DNA from: Flavobacteriaceae bacterium UBA6268
GTDB lineage: Bacteria > Bacteroidota > Bacteroidia > Flavobacteriales > Flavobacteriaceae
Assembly (NCBI GenBank): GCA_002440705.1
Contig: DJVA01000037.1
Coordinates: 1-30,219 of the forward strand
Direction of reading: 5' to 3'
Length of the DNA: 30,219 bases
Positions 14,602-23,383 of this stretch are shown piece after piece (position 1 is the stretch's first letter; every line of letters starts with the position of its first letter). The translations under genes and the position numbers were made by a program. The notes below the pieces were generated by a model. It had not been told where the DNA came from. It did not search any database and was given only the letters and a program-made list of their open reading frames with translations.

Positions 14602-16230
14602 TTAGCGTTTTTTCTGGACCTTTTTCAAGAACAAGAAATTTTGCGGATTGATTCCTAAACCGTATACGTTTTTGTTGACAAACCGTATGGCCATGTCGTA
14701 ATAAAGTGGAACAACGGGCGCATCTTCCATGATTAATGAATCCATCTTGGTGTATAATTTTTTTCGCTCGTTGATGTTGTTTACGGAAAGTGCCTCTCGA
14801 TAGAGGCTGTCCAACCCATCGTTTTTGTAGTGCATGTAGTTGGGTCCATGGGGCACAAAATTGGGACTGTAAAAGAGGGAAAGGTAATTTTCGGCATCCG
14901 GATAATCGGCAATCCAGCTGGCACGGAAAATATCGAGCTTGCCACTGCTTTTCATTTGTCGAAGTGTTGAAGGGGGCATAACATCGATGGTCACCGAAAT
15001 TCCTATCTTTTCCAACTCACGTTGTATGTATTCACAAATGTCGAGGTATTGGCTGTTGGTGCCTATTACAATTTCGGGGTTCGCATCCCCAGTTTCGACC
15101 TTATAGGCTTCGACCAATGCTTTGGCTTTCTCGGGTTGGTAGGTATATCCTTCAATGGATGCAAATCCAGGTAGTCCCTTTGGGATAAAACCATGAATGG
15201 CTGGAATGCCCATTCCGTTGCGGAGGTAGGTGATCATTTTTTCACGGTCAAAACCATAATTGATTGCTTTTCGGAGGGATTTGGATCGGATTTCGGGAGT
15301 TGAAGTCTCCATGAAAAATCCCAAATACTCGGTATTGAGGTTAGGAGAGGTAATCATGTATGCCCAATCCTGGTATTTGGGTTGAAGCTGCCCTCTACTG
15401 GTTAAAATCTCGTCTTTGTACGAATGGTCCAAACTCGAGAGGAAATCAATCTTTCCCTGAGCAAATTGAAGGAATTCACTTTGCTTATCGGGTAGGAACG
15501 TAATGGCTACGGCCTCTAAATAGGGTAGGCGAACTCCTTGATCGTCGGTTTCAAAATACAAGGAATTTTTGCGGAAGACCAACTTTACGTTTTCTTCCCA
15601 CAGTTTGAATTGAAACGGACCCGTGCCAACAGGGTGGCTCCGGAAGTTGTTTCCGTAAAAGTCAATGGCTTCTTTGGGCACTACCGAACAATACCGCATG
15701 GAAAGCAAGCCAAGGAATGCTGGAAAAGGCTGTTTTAGTTGAAGTGTGAACACCGAATCGTTTTCAGCATAAAACCGATCCACATTTTGTAGGACCCAAC
15801 TTCCCGGCGAAGCGACTTCGGGATCTATAAGTCGGTTGAGGCTGTACTCAAAATCATAGGCCGTAACCGTTCGGGTAGAATCCTTCCCAAATACCTTGTT
15901 TTTGTGAAAGTATACATCCTTACGGAGGAAAAAACGATAGGTTTGCGTACTGTCGATGATTTCCCAGTGGTAGGCAATATCCGGCCGAATTTGCAAGGAA
16001 TCATCCAATTGTATCAACCCATTGAACAACTGGTTGGTAGGCCAGATGTTTTGTGGATTTCTGGCAAACGCAGGGTCCAGGGAGGTGATGTTGCTGTGCT
16101 CGTTGTAACGAAAGACTTTGAAATCGCGATCCTGCTGGGTGTTATTTCCACAGGAAATCAAGCCTAAGGGCACACAACCAAGGAAAATCCATAGGGATAA
16201 AATTTTTATCGTTCGGGAAGCGCACGCCAT
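14602..16230 (-). CDS. Family-5 ABC solute-binding lipoprotein (peptide-binding type)
   Basis: A 542-aa periplasmic solute-binding protein of the SBP_bac_5 (OppA/DppA) family. The ATG at 16230 gives a good lipoprotein signal, MACASRTIKILSLWIFLGCV, continuing to a LISC lipobox with the acylated Cys at 27. A longer GTG reading from 16329 would bury that signal and is rejected. The family pattern is clear: ITSLDPAFARN near the start, YDFEYSLNRLIDPEVASPGSW, HPVGTGPFQFKLWEENV, LRKAINYGFDREKMI, and a C-terminal EDAPVVPLYYDMA. Ligands of the family are oligopeptides, nickel or glycans; the ligand here is unknown. The gene overlaps the membrane-protein gene upstream by 25 bp, so it belongs to the ATPase/membrane protein operon. 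No OppB/OppC-like permease is nearby. Confidence 0.92.
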   Translation of the reverse strand: MACASRTIKILSLWIFLGCVPLGLISCGNNTQQDRDFKVFRYNEHSNITSLDPAFARNPQNIWPTNQLFNGLIQLDDSLQIRPDIAYHWEIIDSTQTYRFFLRKDVYFHKNKVFGKDSTRTVTAYDFEYSLNRLIDPEVASPGSWVLQNVDRFYAENDSVFTLQLKQPFPAFLGLLSMRYCSVVPKEAIDFYGNNFRSHPVGTGPFQFKLWEENVKLVFRKNSLYFETDDQGVRLPYLEAVAITFLPDKQSEFLQFAQGKIDFLSSLDHSYKDEILTSRGQLQPKYQDWAYMITSPNLNTEYLGFFMETSTPEIRSKSLRKAINYGFDREKMITYLRNGMGIPAIHGFIPKGLPGFASIEGYTYQPEKAKALVEAYKVETGDANPEIVIGTNSQYLDICEYIQRELEKIGISVTIDVMPPSTLRQMKSSGKLDIFRASWIADYPDAENYLSLFYSPNFVPHGPNYMHYKNDGLDSLYREALSVNNINERKKLYTKMDSLIMEDAPVVPLYYDMAIRFVNKNVYGLGINPQNFLFLKKVQKKR

Positions 16231-17990
16231 TTTTTTATGATTGAGGTGTAAAGCAAGAGAAAGATTAAAGAAGCCAAGAGTAATATATAGCTTGTATTTT
16301 CGCCCAGATAATTCATCAAGATAAAGCACTTTTCTTCTTCATAATTATAATCAAAAAGTCGAACGCACCGTTGTCTTTGCAAGGTTGAAATAATACCTAT
16401 AATCGTAAGCAAATAACCGGCAAAACCTACTATGGACAGCACCACAAAAATACCCAGAAAACTTTTTCGAATAATTTTCAAAAAGAATAGGGGAAGAATT
16501 AAAATAATGGTTCCCATAAAAAAGATGCTATTCAAAGCTACAAGGGAGGAATCACCCCCAGCGAAATCGAATAAGATGGTGCCCAAGCCCACCATCATAG
16601 TCAAAATTCCGGAAAGGATAATGCCAAACAATAGGGGGCGAAGTCCTGTAACCCTGAATGCAAATAGTATTGAGGCTAGAAAAAAGGCTATCCAAATAAA
16701 GAAGTGTATTGTCCCCTCAAAAATATTGGTATGACTGATGTGTTCAATATTTTCGAAGGTATTGTAAAGTTTTCGGGTGCTGAGGTAGTAATCGGTTAAA
16801 ATTTCAGTTTTATAGGAAGTAAACTCCTCGCTAATATCCTGAGCGCTTTCAGGGTAAGAAACAACGTAATTGTAGTCGTAATAGTAATCATCGTCGTAAT
16901 AATCACTGGGAAGATCTAGGTTAGGAACTCTCCTAATGATGTTAGTGACCTCAAAAGCATTGGGCTGGTAGACAAGTTGCAGCCATTGGTCGGTTGTAAG
17001 ATTGGTTGGAATCTCATATTTTTGGACTAGATCCAACAATTTTTGAAGTCGTTCTTTGATGAGTTCAGGATTTTTTTGATCCATAAGCTCACTAATATCC
17101 TTATTGCTTTTCCAGGCTTCGACAGAATAATACGGACTGGCCCCAAGAACTTTAAATACTCCATTATTTTTCTCCATGTTAAGGGTATCAATGGAATATT
17201 TTAGGGAGTAAAAGGTACCTGAATAATTAGAATATAAAGGCTTTTCACTTCTAATAAATGCCGCAACATCTACTACAGTATCTTTCAGGAAGGCAATTCG
17301 GGAAGAGTCGGTATAGCTTGAGTGTATTTCATTTTCCAGCCTTCCACTTCGGCGATCATTAAGCGGTATTTCAATAGAAATCACCGAGTAGAACTGATAA
17401 TAGTTTTTCTTGAAAATATAATGCGGCTTAGAGAGGTCTATATCATTAACCGTGGTTTCACAATAAAGCGAGTCCAGTGGGTGTGGATATTTTAGTTTGT
17501 CCAGGGTATAATCACTTAGTGAATGAGAAAAAAACGGACTTGCCCTGTTGGCTATTGCAACATCTTCCAAAAAAGAACTCTGGCTGTAGTGGCTGGTAAC
17601 GTAGGACTTGATCCCTATTGTATAAGAAAAATAGTAGCTTATGCTGATAAAGAAGAAGCAGAAAAAAATCAAAAATTGAAAAAATAACGATTTTCTGCTG
17701 GTAGGGTAAAACTCCTTGAAAGCATTGTTTTTAAACAAATAAATAAGCCAAATTACGATTTGGATTATAGAAACAATACTTGCAAAAAAGGCTGTGCCAT
17801 TCTCCAAAAAAATATCGATGACTCTTCGTTTGTGGAGTACGGTTACGTCCGACATCAAAAAATACCCAGTAAGGAAAAAGAGCGCATGTAATAATATAGC
17901 ACTTCCTAAAAACCACGTGGCTTTGATATTCCACAAAAGAGGATAGTTTTCTAGAACGTATTTATTGGTTTTTTGAATAAATTTTTTCAT
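16206..17990 (-). CDS. Large polytopic membrane protein, putative ABC partner
   Basis: A 594-aa protein I do not recognise as a named family. Three N-terminal helices (about 27-47, 66-87, 102-127) precede a soluble region of about 290 residues (130-420), which should lie outside the membrane on one side. Five or six C-terminal helices follow (starting near 428, 453, 483, 514 and 571). The soluble region contains a Tyr/Asp-rich run, SDYYDDDYYYDYNYV, near 365-380. It sits 9 bp behind an ABC ATPase gene and overlaps the solute-binding lipoprotein gene by 25 bp, so a role as the transporter's membrane subunit is likely by context. The sequence lacks the OppB/OppC EAA-loop pattern normally paired with family-5 binding proteins. 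Confidence 0.85.
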   Translation of the reverse strand: MKKFIQKTNKYVLENYPLLWNIKATWFLGSAILLHALFFLTGYFLMSDVTVLHKRRVIDIFLENGTAFFASIVSIIQIVIWLIYLFKNNAFKEFYPTSRKSLFFQFLIFFCFFFISISYYFSYTIGIKSYVTSHYSQSSFLEDVAIANRASPFFSHSLSDYTLDKLKYPHPLDSLYCETTVNDIDLSKPHYIFKKNYYQFYSVISIEIPLNDRRSGRLENEIHSSYTDSSRIAFLKDTVVDVAAFIRSEKPLYSNYSGTFYSLKYSIDTLNMEKNNGVFKVLGASPYYSVEAWKSNKDISELMDQKNPELIKERLQKLLDLVQKYEIPTNLTTDQWLQLVYQPNAFEVTNIIRRVPNLDLPSDYYDDDYYYDYNYVVSYPESAQDISEEFTSYKTEILTDYYLSTRKLYNTFENIEHISHTNIFEGTIHFFIWIAFFLASILFAFRVTGLRPLLFGIILSGILTMMVGLGTILFDFAGGDSSLVALNSIFFMGTIILILPLFFLKIIRKSFLGIFVVLSIVGFAGYLLTIIGIISTLQRQRCVRLFDYNYEEEKCFILMNYLGENTSYILLLASLIFLLLYTSIIKKWRALPER

Positions 17991-17999
17991 ACTAGGGGA

Positions 18000-19163
18000 T
18001 TAAGAAACGAAGAACCTTCTGGACGATTTAGAAATGTTTCGGGAATAGACAATTTCCACTTTTGCCGCTCCTAAAGCAAGCAATACTTGATGGTATCTTA
18101 CCGTGGATGGAAAAAAAGCAATGTAAACTCCACCGTTGTAAATGAGCCGTTCCGGATTGAGGTCTTCAAAAGCTTTTGTTAGGACTTCTCGAGAGAGAGT
18201 GCTTTCAATTTCCACAATGAGTTTTTCGGGCCTTGTGACGATTTCTTCCTTTACTTCCGAATGACTTTCGTGGTATTTGCCGTTTTTAAGATAAATTACC
18301 TTATCCGAAACTTTTTCTACTTCGTAAAGTTGTTGTGAGCTTAGGATAAGTCCCACAGGATGATTCAGGGAATTGCAAATTGATTTTAAATCTTCCAAAA
18401 TAAGTTGCTGAGACAAAATATCGAGGTTAGCCAAGGGCTCGTCCAATAAAAGCAATTCAGGTTGGCGCAACATGGTTCGGGCCAGTTCAAATCGCATTTT
18501 GTATCCAGAGGATAATTCGCTCCATTTTAGGTGTTTATAATTCCATAATCCAAAGCGGGCAATCATCATGAGGGTTCGAATTTCATTTTCCTCGGCGGGA
18601 ATATTGTAATTGGAAAGCACAAATTTTAAATTGTCTTTTAGGCTGCCGTACCAGGTTTTGGTGCGTTGCGGAATGTAAATGAGTTTAGTTTTTAGGTCAA
18701 AGGAAGACAAATGCTTTTCTTTAAAGTTGTAACAAATCTCACCACCATCTAGCTTGAGTTCCTGTGCTAGGATACGCAGTAAGGTGGTTTTTCCATTTCC
18801 GTTTTCTCCTACTAAGCCGTAAACTTCCCCTTTTTTTATGTTCACTGATATGGGGCCTAGCGAAAACCTGTTAGCGCCGTAACTCTTGTACAGTTTTTCG
18901 CCTTCCACAATAAAGTCTTCCCTTGGGGCTTCCTCAATGGGTATTTTTGCGGTTTTTTCCAAAAGAGTTTTGCACCGTTGGGTCAAGCCGGTTTCGTTAT
19001 TTGGGTTTTGAGCCTTCCAATCAGCTAGGCTAATGGTTTCTTTAAAGAGCGAAAAATCTTGTGTATCGTGCACACAATCCATCAATAATCTGAACCCCAA
19101 ATCCAGGTCGTTGTTTTCCAAATGCGAAAAAACTTGCTGGATTCTTAATTCGTTTTTTTTCAT
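18000..19163 (-). CDS. ABC transporter ATP-binding protein with N-terminal extension
   Basis: A 387-aa cytoplasmic ATPase. The nucleotide-binding domain spans about 85-295: Walker A GENGNGKTT (119-127), Q-loop YIPQRTKTW, signature LSSGY (217-221) and Walker B LLLLDEP (237-243). The signature is atypical: Tyr replaces the usual Gln after LSSG. Ahead of it is an 85-residue helical extension (MKKNELRIQQVFSHLENNDL...) with no recognisable domain, and behind it about 70 residues of accessory C-terminal domain. It is the first gene of the block with the 594-aa membrane protein and the solute-binding lipoprotein. No consensus minus-7 box was found upstream. Whether the system imports or exports is undetermined. 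Confidence 0.92.
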   Translation of the reverse strand: MKKNELRIQQVFSHLENNDLDLGFRLLMDCVHDTQDFSLFKETISLADWKAQNPNNETGLTQRCKTLLEKTAKIPIEEAPREDFIVEGEKLYKSYGANRFSLGPISVNIKKGEVYGLVGENGNGKTTLLRILAQELKLDGGEICYNFKEKHLSSFDLKTKLIYIPQRTKTWYGSLKDNLKFVLSNYNIPAEENEIRTLMMIARFGLWNYKHLKWSELSSGYKMRFELARTMLRQPELLLLDEPLANLDILSQQLILEDLKSICNSLNHPVGLILSSQQLYEVEKVSDKVIYLKNGKYHESHSEVKEEIVTRPEKLIVEIESTLSREVLTKAFEDLNPERLIYNGGVYIAFFPSTVRYHQVLLALGAAKVEIVYSRNISKSSRRFFVS

Positions 19164-19234
19164 AACGATTTGTTTTCTAGTGGGTAAGAAACTAGTGAGT
19201 ACGGTTTTAAAACCATTACTTTTGTATTACTTCG

Positions 19235-19242
19235 TATCTTTG
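19235..19242 (+). promoter_or_regulatory. Minus-7 box of mtaB
   Basis: TATCTTTG matches TAnnTTTG and lies 23 bases before the ATG at 19266, in the gap between divergent genes. No TTTG is present at 19-23 bases upstream; the closest lies at 19221, too near. Confidence 0.5.
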
Positions 19243-19265
19243 TCTCCATTTGCTAAAATACAAGA

Positions 19266-20615
19266 ATGAACGGTACAAAAAAAGCGGCATTTTACACCTT
19301 AGGTTGCAAGCTCAATTTCAGCGAAACTTCCACCATCGCGCGAAATATGGCGAATGAAGGTTTTGAACGTGTCCATTTTACCGAACCTGCCGACATTTAT
19401 GTAATCAACACCTGTAGTGTCACGGAGAATGCCGACAAGCGTTTTAAAAGTATTGTAAAACAAGCGCATAAAACCAATCCTGATGCCTTCATCGTTGCGG
19501 TAGGCTGCTATGCCCAGTTAAAACCCCATGAGTTGGCCGAGGTAGGAGGGGTGGATTTGGTACTGGGTGCCACGGAAAAATTCAATGTAACTAGCTATAT
19601 CAACGAGTTACTGAGTCATCCCAAGCGTAGTCGAGGGGTTGGGGAGGTGCATTCCTGCGAAATTGAAGCGGCCGACTTTTATGTAGGGTCCTATTCCATT
19701 GGGGATCGCACCCGTGCTTTTTTAAAAGTTCAGGACGGTTGCGACTACAAATGTACCTATTGCACCATTCCGTTGGCCCGAGGGATTTCAAGGAGTGATA
19801 CTCTGGAAAATGTCCTCAAAAATGCTGCTGAAATTTCTGCCCAAGGCATCAAGGAAATAGTACTCACCGGAGTCAACATAGGCGATTATGGCAAGGGAGA
19901 GTTTGGAAACAAAAAACACGAACATACCTTCCATCAGTTGTGTGAAGCATTGGATAAAGTGCCGGGGATTGAACGTTTGCGCATTTCTTCCATAGAGCCC
20001 AATTTGTTAAAGGATGAAACCATCGAGTTTGTTTCCAACTCACGAACTTTTGTGCCCCATTTTCACATTCCTTTGCAAAGTGGGAGCAACGAACTGTTAA
20101 AAGCGATGCGCCGCCGTTACCTTCGCGAATTGTATGAAGACCGGGTAAAAAAGATCAAGCAATTGATGCCGCATGCCTGTATTGGGGTGGATGTGATAGT
20201 TGGATTTCCTGGAGAGACCGACGAACATTTTCTGGAAACGTATCATTATCTGAATTCGCTGGACATTTCATACTTACATGTATTTACGTACTCTGAACGC
20301 GACAACACTCTAGCAACTGAAATGGATGGGGTCGTTCCTATGAACATTCGTAACAAGCGAAGCAAAATGCTCCGTGGCTTATCCGTTAAGAAACGAAGGG
20401 CATTTTACGAAAGTCAACTGCAAACCCAAAAGACCGTTTTATTTGAAGGCGAAAACAAAGAAGGGTACATACACGGTTTTACCGAAAACTATGTAAAGGT
20501 AAAATACCCGTGGAATCCAGAATTGGTGAATACGCTCCGCAAGGTGGTACTCACAAAAATCGATGAGGATGGTTTGGTGCGTTTCGATTTTGTGGATCTA
20601 CCCATACTAGCCTAA
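19266..20615 (+). CDS. mtaB: tRNA t6A37 methylthiotransferase MtaB
   Basis: A 449-aa radical-SAM enzyme that adds a methylthio group to N6-threonylcarbamoyladenosine at tRNA position 37, making ms2t6A. The N-terminal methylthiotransferase domain shows three cluster cysteines, at 14 (GCKLNFSE), 50 (NTCSVTENAD) and 81 (GCYAQ). The radical-SAM motif DGCDYKCTYC gives Cys159, Cys163 and Cys166. The C-terminal 70 residues are a TRAM-like RNA-binding region. GCKLNFSET and DYKCTYCTIPLARG separate MtaB from MiaB and RimO. Length is normal. It is a single plus-strand gene with its own TATCTTTG box, and its TAA overlaps the stop codon of the convergent GNAT gene. Confidence 0.95.
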   Translation: MNGTKKAAFYTLGCKLNFSETSTIARNMANEGFERVHFTEPADIYVINTCSVTENADKRFKSIVKQAHKTNPDAFIVAVGCYAQLKPHELAEVGGVDLVLGATEKFNVTSYINELLSHPKRSRGVGEVHSCEIEAADFYVGSYSIGDRTRAFLKVQDGCDYKCTYCTIPLARGISRSDTLENVLKNAAEISAQGIKEIVLTGVNIGDYGKGEFGNKKHEHTFHQLCEALDKVPGIERLRISSIEPNLLKDETIEFVSNSRTFVPHFHIPLQSGSNELLKAMRRRYLRELYEDRVKKIKQLMPHACIGVDVIVGFPGETDEHFLETYHYLNSLDISYLHVFTYSERDNTLATEMDGVVPMNIRNKRSKMLRGLSVKKRRAFYESQLQTQKTVLFEGENKEGYIHGFTENYVKVKYPWNPELVNTLRKVVLTKIDEDGLVRFDFVDLPILA

Positions 20616-20911
20616 ATGTTGATACCTACAGGCAGCAAATCCTTGTAAGTCTTGCGGTTTTTTCTTAAAAATCCGGCAATTTCGGGGCTGGTGGGGACCA
20701 TGCTGATGCCTCTGTTGCGGACCTCTTCAAAAACAGCCTTAATAAAAATTTCCCTGAACCCTTGATCTTCCATATCGTCGGGCATTTCGTACTTGGTTAG
20801 GAAAATTTTACGGTCTTGGAGGGCATACTCAATACGAGCCATGTTATCCCCAACCTCCAATTCAAATTGTCGTAAAAATTCATTATCGGTAATTTCTACA
20901 TCTTCAATCAT
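20612..20911 (-). CDS. Small GNAT-family acetyltransferase (COG2388/YidJ-like)
   Basis: A 99-aa single-domain GNAT protein of the short COG2388 group. The pattern is FELEVGDNMARIEYALQDRK, then FLTKYEMPDDMEDQGFREIFIKAVFEEVRNRGISMVPTSPEIAGFLRKN, in which an acidic helix and a late strand replace much of the full GNAT fold. Substrate unknown. It lies 11 bp behind the pirin gene and is probably co-transcribed with it. The stop codon shares bases with the mtaB stop in opposite orientation (CTAA at 20612-20615). Confidence 0.88.
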   Translation of the reverse strand: MIEDVEITDNEFLRQFELEVGDNMARIEYALQDRKIFLTKYEMPDDMEDQGFREIFIKAVFEEVRNRGISMVPTSPEIAGFLRKNRKTYKDLLPVGINI

Positions 20912-20922
20912 GATGGAATGGT

Positions 20923-21639
20923 TTAATTCATCGGGACTTCAATCAACAAAAGTCTTGTACTTTCTTCAACCTCGATGTCCACTTGGGAGGTGTCCCAAAT
21001 TCCTATGGCATCACGTGTTTTTAAGGTTTCATTATCTACAGTGGCCTGGCCTTCAATAACCAATAGGTATAGGCCGTGTCCGGGCTGTTTCAATGTATGG
21101 GTCGTTTTGGTTGCTTCTGAAAATGTTCCAAGGTTGAAGTAGGCTTGTTGGTGAATCCAAAGGTCGTTTTCAGAAGCTTCCGATTTGGGCTTTACGACAG
21201 TGGAAATGGTATTGGGGCGTATTAAATCTTCGATTTTTTTTTGATCGTATCTGGGTGCTACATTTTGCTCTTCAGGAAAGACCCATATTTGAAATAACCT
21301 TAGGGGTTCCTTCGGGCTAGCGTTCACTTCACTGTGTTCCACCCCGCGTCCAGCACTCATTACCTGAATATCGCCAGCGGCAACGATGCCTTCATTCCCC
21401 ATGGAATCTTTGTGTTTTACAGCTCCATACTGCGGAATGGTCACAATTTCCATGTTTTGATGGGGGTGCTTTCCAAAACCCATCGCAGGGGCAATCTCGT
21501 CGTCATTGAGTACACGCAACAATCCAAATTGGATCCTGTTGGGATCAAAATAATTTGCAAAACTGAAGGAATACTTGGCCTTTAACCACCCATAATCTGC
21601 ATTTCCGCGTGTAGAAGAAGGATGTAAAATCTTTTTCAT
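20923..21639 (-). CDS. Pirin-family bicupin protein
   Basis: A 238-aa bicupin of the pirin/YhhW group. The metal ligands of the N-terminal cupin are visible: His58 and His60 in GKHPHQNMEIVT, and His102 and Glu104 in GRGVEHSEVN, matching the His-His-His-Glu site that binds Fe. Bacterial members can have quercetinase activity or regulate metabolic enzymes; which applies here is unknown. I start at the ATG at 21639 (MKKILHPSSTRGNADYGWL), which matches the family's N-terminus, rather than an in-frame TTG at 21654. The GNAT gene follows 11 bp downstream on the same strand. Confidence 0.93.
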   Translation of the reverse strand: MKKILHPSSTRGNADYGWLKAKYSFSFANYFDPNRIQFGLLRVLNDDEIAPAMGFGKHPHQNMEIVTIPQYGAVKHKDSMGNEGIVAAGDIQVMSAGRGVEHSEVNASPKEPLRLFQIWVFPEEQNVAPRYDQKKIEDLIRPNTISTVVKPKSEASENDLWIHQQAYFNLGTFSEATKTTHTLKQPGHGLYLLVIEGQATVDNETLKTRDAIGIWDTSQVDIEVEESTRLLLIEVPMN

Positions 21640-21739
21640 AGCTTTAAAACGCAATCAAAGGATAAATTTATCTTTACCTAGTAAATGTACAAATTTTATA
21701 GGTTTCATTCCGCATAACTTCTGTTAAACCCGTTCACCC

Positions 21740-22408
21740 ATGTCGAAGACCCACGTTTATTTTGTACCCGGATTGGCTGCAGGGAAGGAGATTTTCAGAA
21801 ACATTCACCTACCGGAAAAAACCTACGAATGGCATGTGATTGAGTGGCTCATTCCAGAAAAGAACGAATCCATTGAAGCTTATGCAGCGCGCATGGCCCA
21901 GAGCATTGCGGAGCCAGACCCCGTTCTTGTAGGCGTTTCTTTTGGGGGGGTCATGGTTCAGGAAATGAAAGCCCATTTGGATGTTAAAAAAGTGATCGTC
22001 ATTTCCAGTATCAAGTGCCGTTCCGAAATGCCCAGACGTATGAAATTGGCCCGTTCTACGAAGGCGTACAAATTGTTCCCAACAAGTTTGGCTTCCTCGG
22101 TAACAGACTTTACCGTATTTGCCATTGGGCCGCGAAGCAAAAAAAGATTGCGCCTTTACAACGAATACCTTTCTGTACGCGATAAAACCTATTTGGATTG
22201 GGCTTTGGCTCAGGTAGTGAATTGGAAACGGCAAAAGGCAGACAAAGAGGTTCAGCATATCCACGGCGATCAGGATGCCGTATTTCCCATTAAGTACATC
22301 CAAGATGCCAAAATCCTGAAAGGAGGCACCCATGTGATGATCCTAAACAAGGGAAGTGTCGTTTCCAAAATGTTGCAAAATATTATCGAAAATGATGGAG
22401 GCGCCTAG
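21740..22408 (+). CDS. Alpha/beta-hydrolase superfamily protein
   Basis: A 222-aa cytoplasmic hydrolase without signal peptide. The start THVYFVPGLAAGKEIF provides the first strand and an oxyanion-hole-like PGL. The nucleophile elbow is GVSFGG with Ser67. The acid is probably Asp179 in HGDQDAVFP and the base His198 in GGTHVMI, so a full Ser-Asp-His triad is present. The cap region between about 95 and 165 is basic and short. Substrate unknown; an esterase or lipase-like role is the generic inference. It lies 33 bp upstream of the lytic transglycosylase gene on the same strand and may share its transcript. Confidence 0.88.
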   Translation: MSKTHVYFVPGLAAGKEIFRNIHLPEKTYEWHVIEWLIPEKNESIEAYAARMAQSIAEPDPVLVGVSFGGVMVQEMKAHLDVKKVIVISSIKCRSEMPRRMKLARSTKAYKLFPTSLASSVTDFTVFAIGPRSKKRLRLYNEYLSVRDKTYLDWALAQVVNWKRQKADKEVQHIHGDQDAVFPIKYIQDAKILKGGTHVMILNKGSVVSKMLQNIIENDGGA

Positions 22409-22441
22409 CCTATTTCTGTATCTTTAAGGAAAATTTTAGCC

Positions 22442-23383
22442 ATGAGTTTGTTATCAAAAATTGGGTTTGCCACGGTTATCGTAGGCATAGGTTGGCTGTG
22501 TACGGATGCAACCCAGCAAACCGAAACACCTCCTTTGTCGGTAAATGAAAAGATGCAAGAGAAATTGGTAAACGATTACAACGTTTATGCTTTGCCTTTG
22601 CCTGAATCCCTCGATTTTGCTGGAGAACCGGTTCCTTTGGACGATCCAGATGTACGGGAACGCATGGATCGGGAATTGTTGGTAAATACCTATTGGCAAT
22701 CCAATGGCTTGCTCATAATCAAAAGGGCTCATAAATATTTCCCCATTATCGAACCATTGCTTAAGGAATATGGAATCCCTGATGATTTCAAATATTTAGC
22801 CATCGCCGAAAGTGGGTTGGAAAACAATTCTTCCCCAGCGGGTGCTGCCGGTTTTTGGCATTTCCTAAAAGGTACAGGCAGGGAATATGGCTTGGAAATC
22901 AACGATTATGTGGATGAACGCTACAATTTGGAATTGGCCACTAAGGTCGCAGCCCAATACCTGAAAGCATCCAAAAAGAAATTTGGTTCGTGGACCATGG
23001 CGGCAGCAGCGTACAATGCTGGTAATGGAGGAATGAGCAATCAAATAGGGCGTCAAAAGGAAGATAACTACTACGACTTACTGCTGAATAGTGAAACAAG
23101 CCGCTACGTGTTTCGGATTTTGGCTTTTAAGGAAATCTTGACCCACCCTCAGAAGTATGGATTCAATTTCAGGGAACAGGATCTCTACACTGCCATTCCT
23201 TCGCGTAAGGTGATGGTGGACACTGTGGTTACCGATTTTGCCGACTTTGCCCATCATTTTGGGATTTCCTATAAAGTTCTGAAATTGCACAATCCCTGGT
23301 TACGCGAAACTTATTTGAAAAATGCCTCTGGGAAGCAGTATTTTATCGAAATTCCCGAAAAGGGCTATTACAAAAATCAATGA
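22442..23383 (+). CDS. Lytic murein transglycosylase (MltD-like, SLT domain)
   Basis: A 313-aa exported enzyme that cleaves the glycan strand of peptidoglycan to 1,6-anhydro ends. An N-terminal hydrophobic segment (IGFATVIVGIGWLC) acts as a signal or anchor; Cys20 could be lipid-attached, but the lipobox is poor. The SLT domain has the catalytic Glu123 in YLAIAESGLENNSSP, then GAAGFWHFLKGTGREYGL and AAAAYNAGNGGM. The C-terminal part lacks the LysM repeats typical of E. coli MltD, so this is a short form. A TATCTTTA box lies at 22419-22426. The TGA overlaps the start of the TauE/SafE-like gene by 4 bp (ATGA). Confidence 0.94.
   Translation: MSLLSKIGFATVIVGIGWLCTDATQQTETPPLSVNEKMQEKLVNDYNVYALPLPESLDFAGEPVPLDDPDVRERMDRELLVNTYWQSNGLLIIKRAHKYFPIIEPLLKEYGIPDDFKYLAIAESGLENNSSPAGAAGFWHFLKGTGREYGLEINDYVDERYNLELATKVAAQYLKASKKKFGSWTMAAAAYNAGNGGMSNQIGRQKEDNYYDLLLNSETSRYVFRILAFKEILTHPQKYGFNFREQDLYTAIPSRKVMVDTVVTDFADFAHHFGISYKVLKLHNPWLRETYLKNASGKQYFIEIPEKGYYKNQ

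Noticed and set aside
16231..16329. 33-residue N-terminal extension of the solute-binding protein from a GTG start
   Set aside because: It would bury the lipoprotein signal peptide that begins at the ATG at 16230, and it lies inside the membrane-protein gene.
21640..21654. TTG start five codons upstream for the pirin protein
   Set aside because: The ATG at 21639 begins the conserved pirin N-terminus, and the extension adds no recognised residues.
21809..22333. 174-codon minus-strand frame opposite the alpha/beta-hydrolase
   Set aside because: The plus-strand frame has a complete catalytic triad; the antisense frame has no domain.
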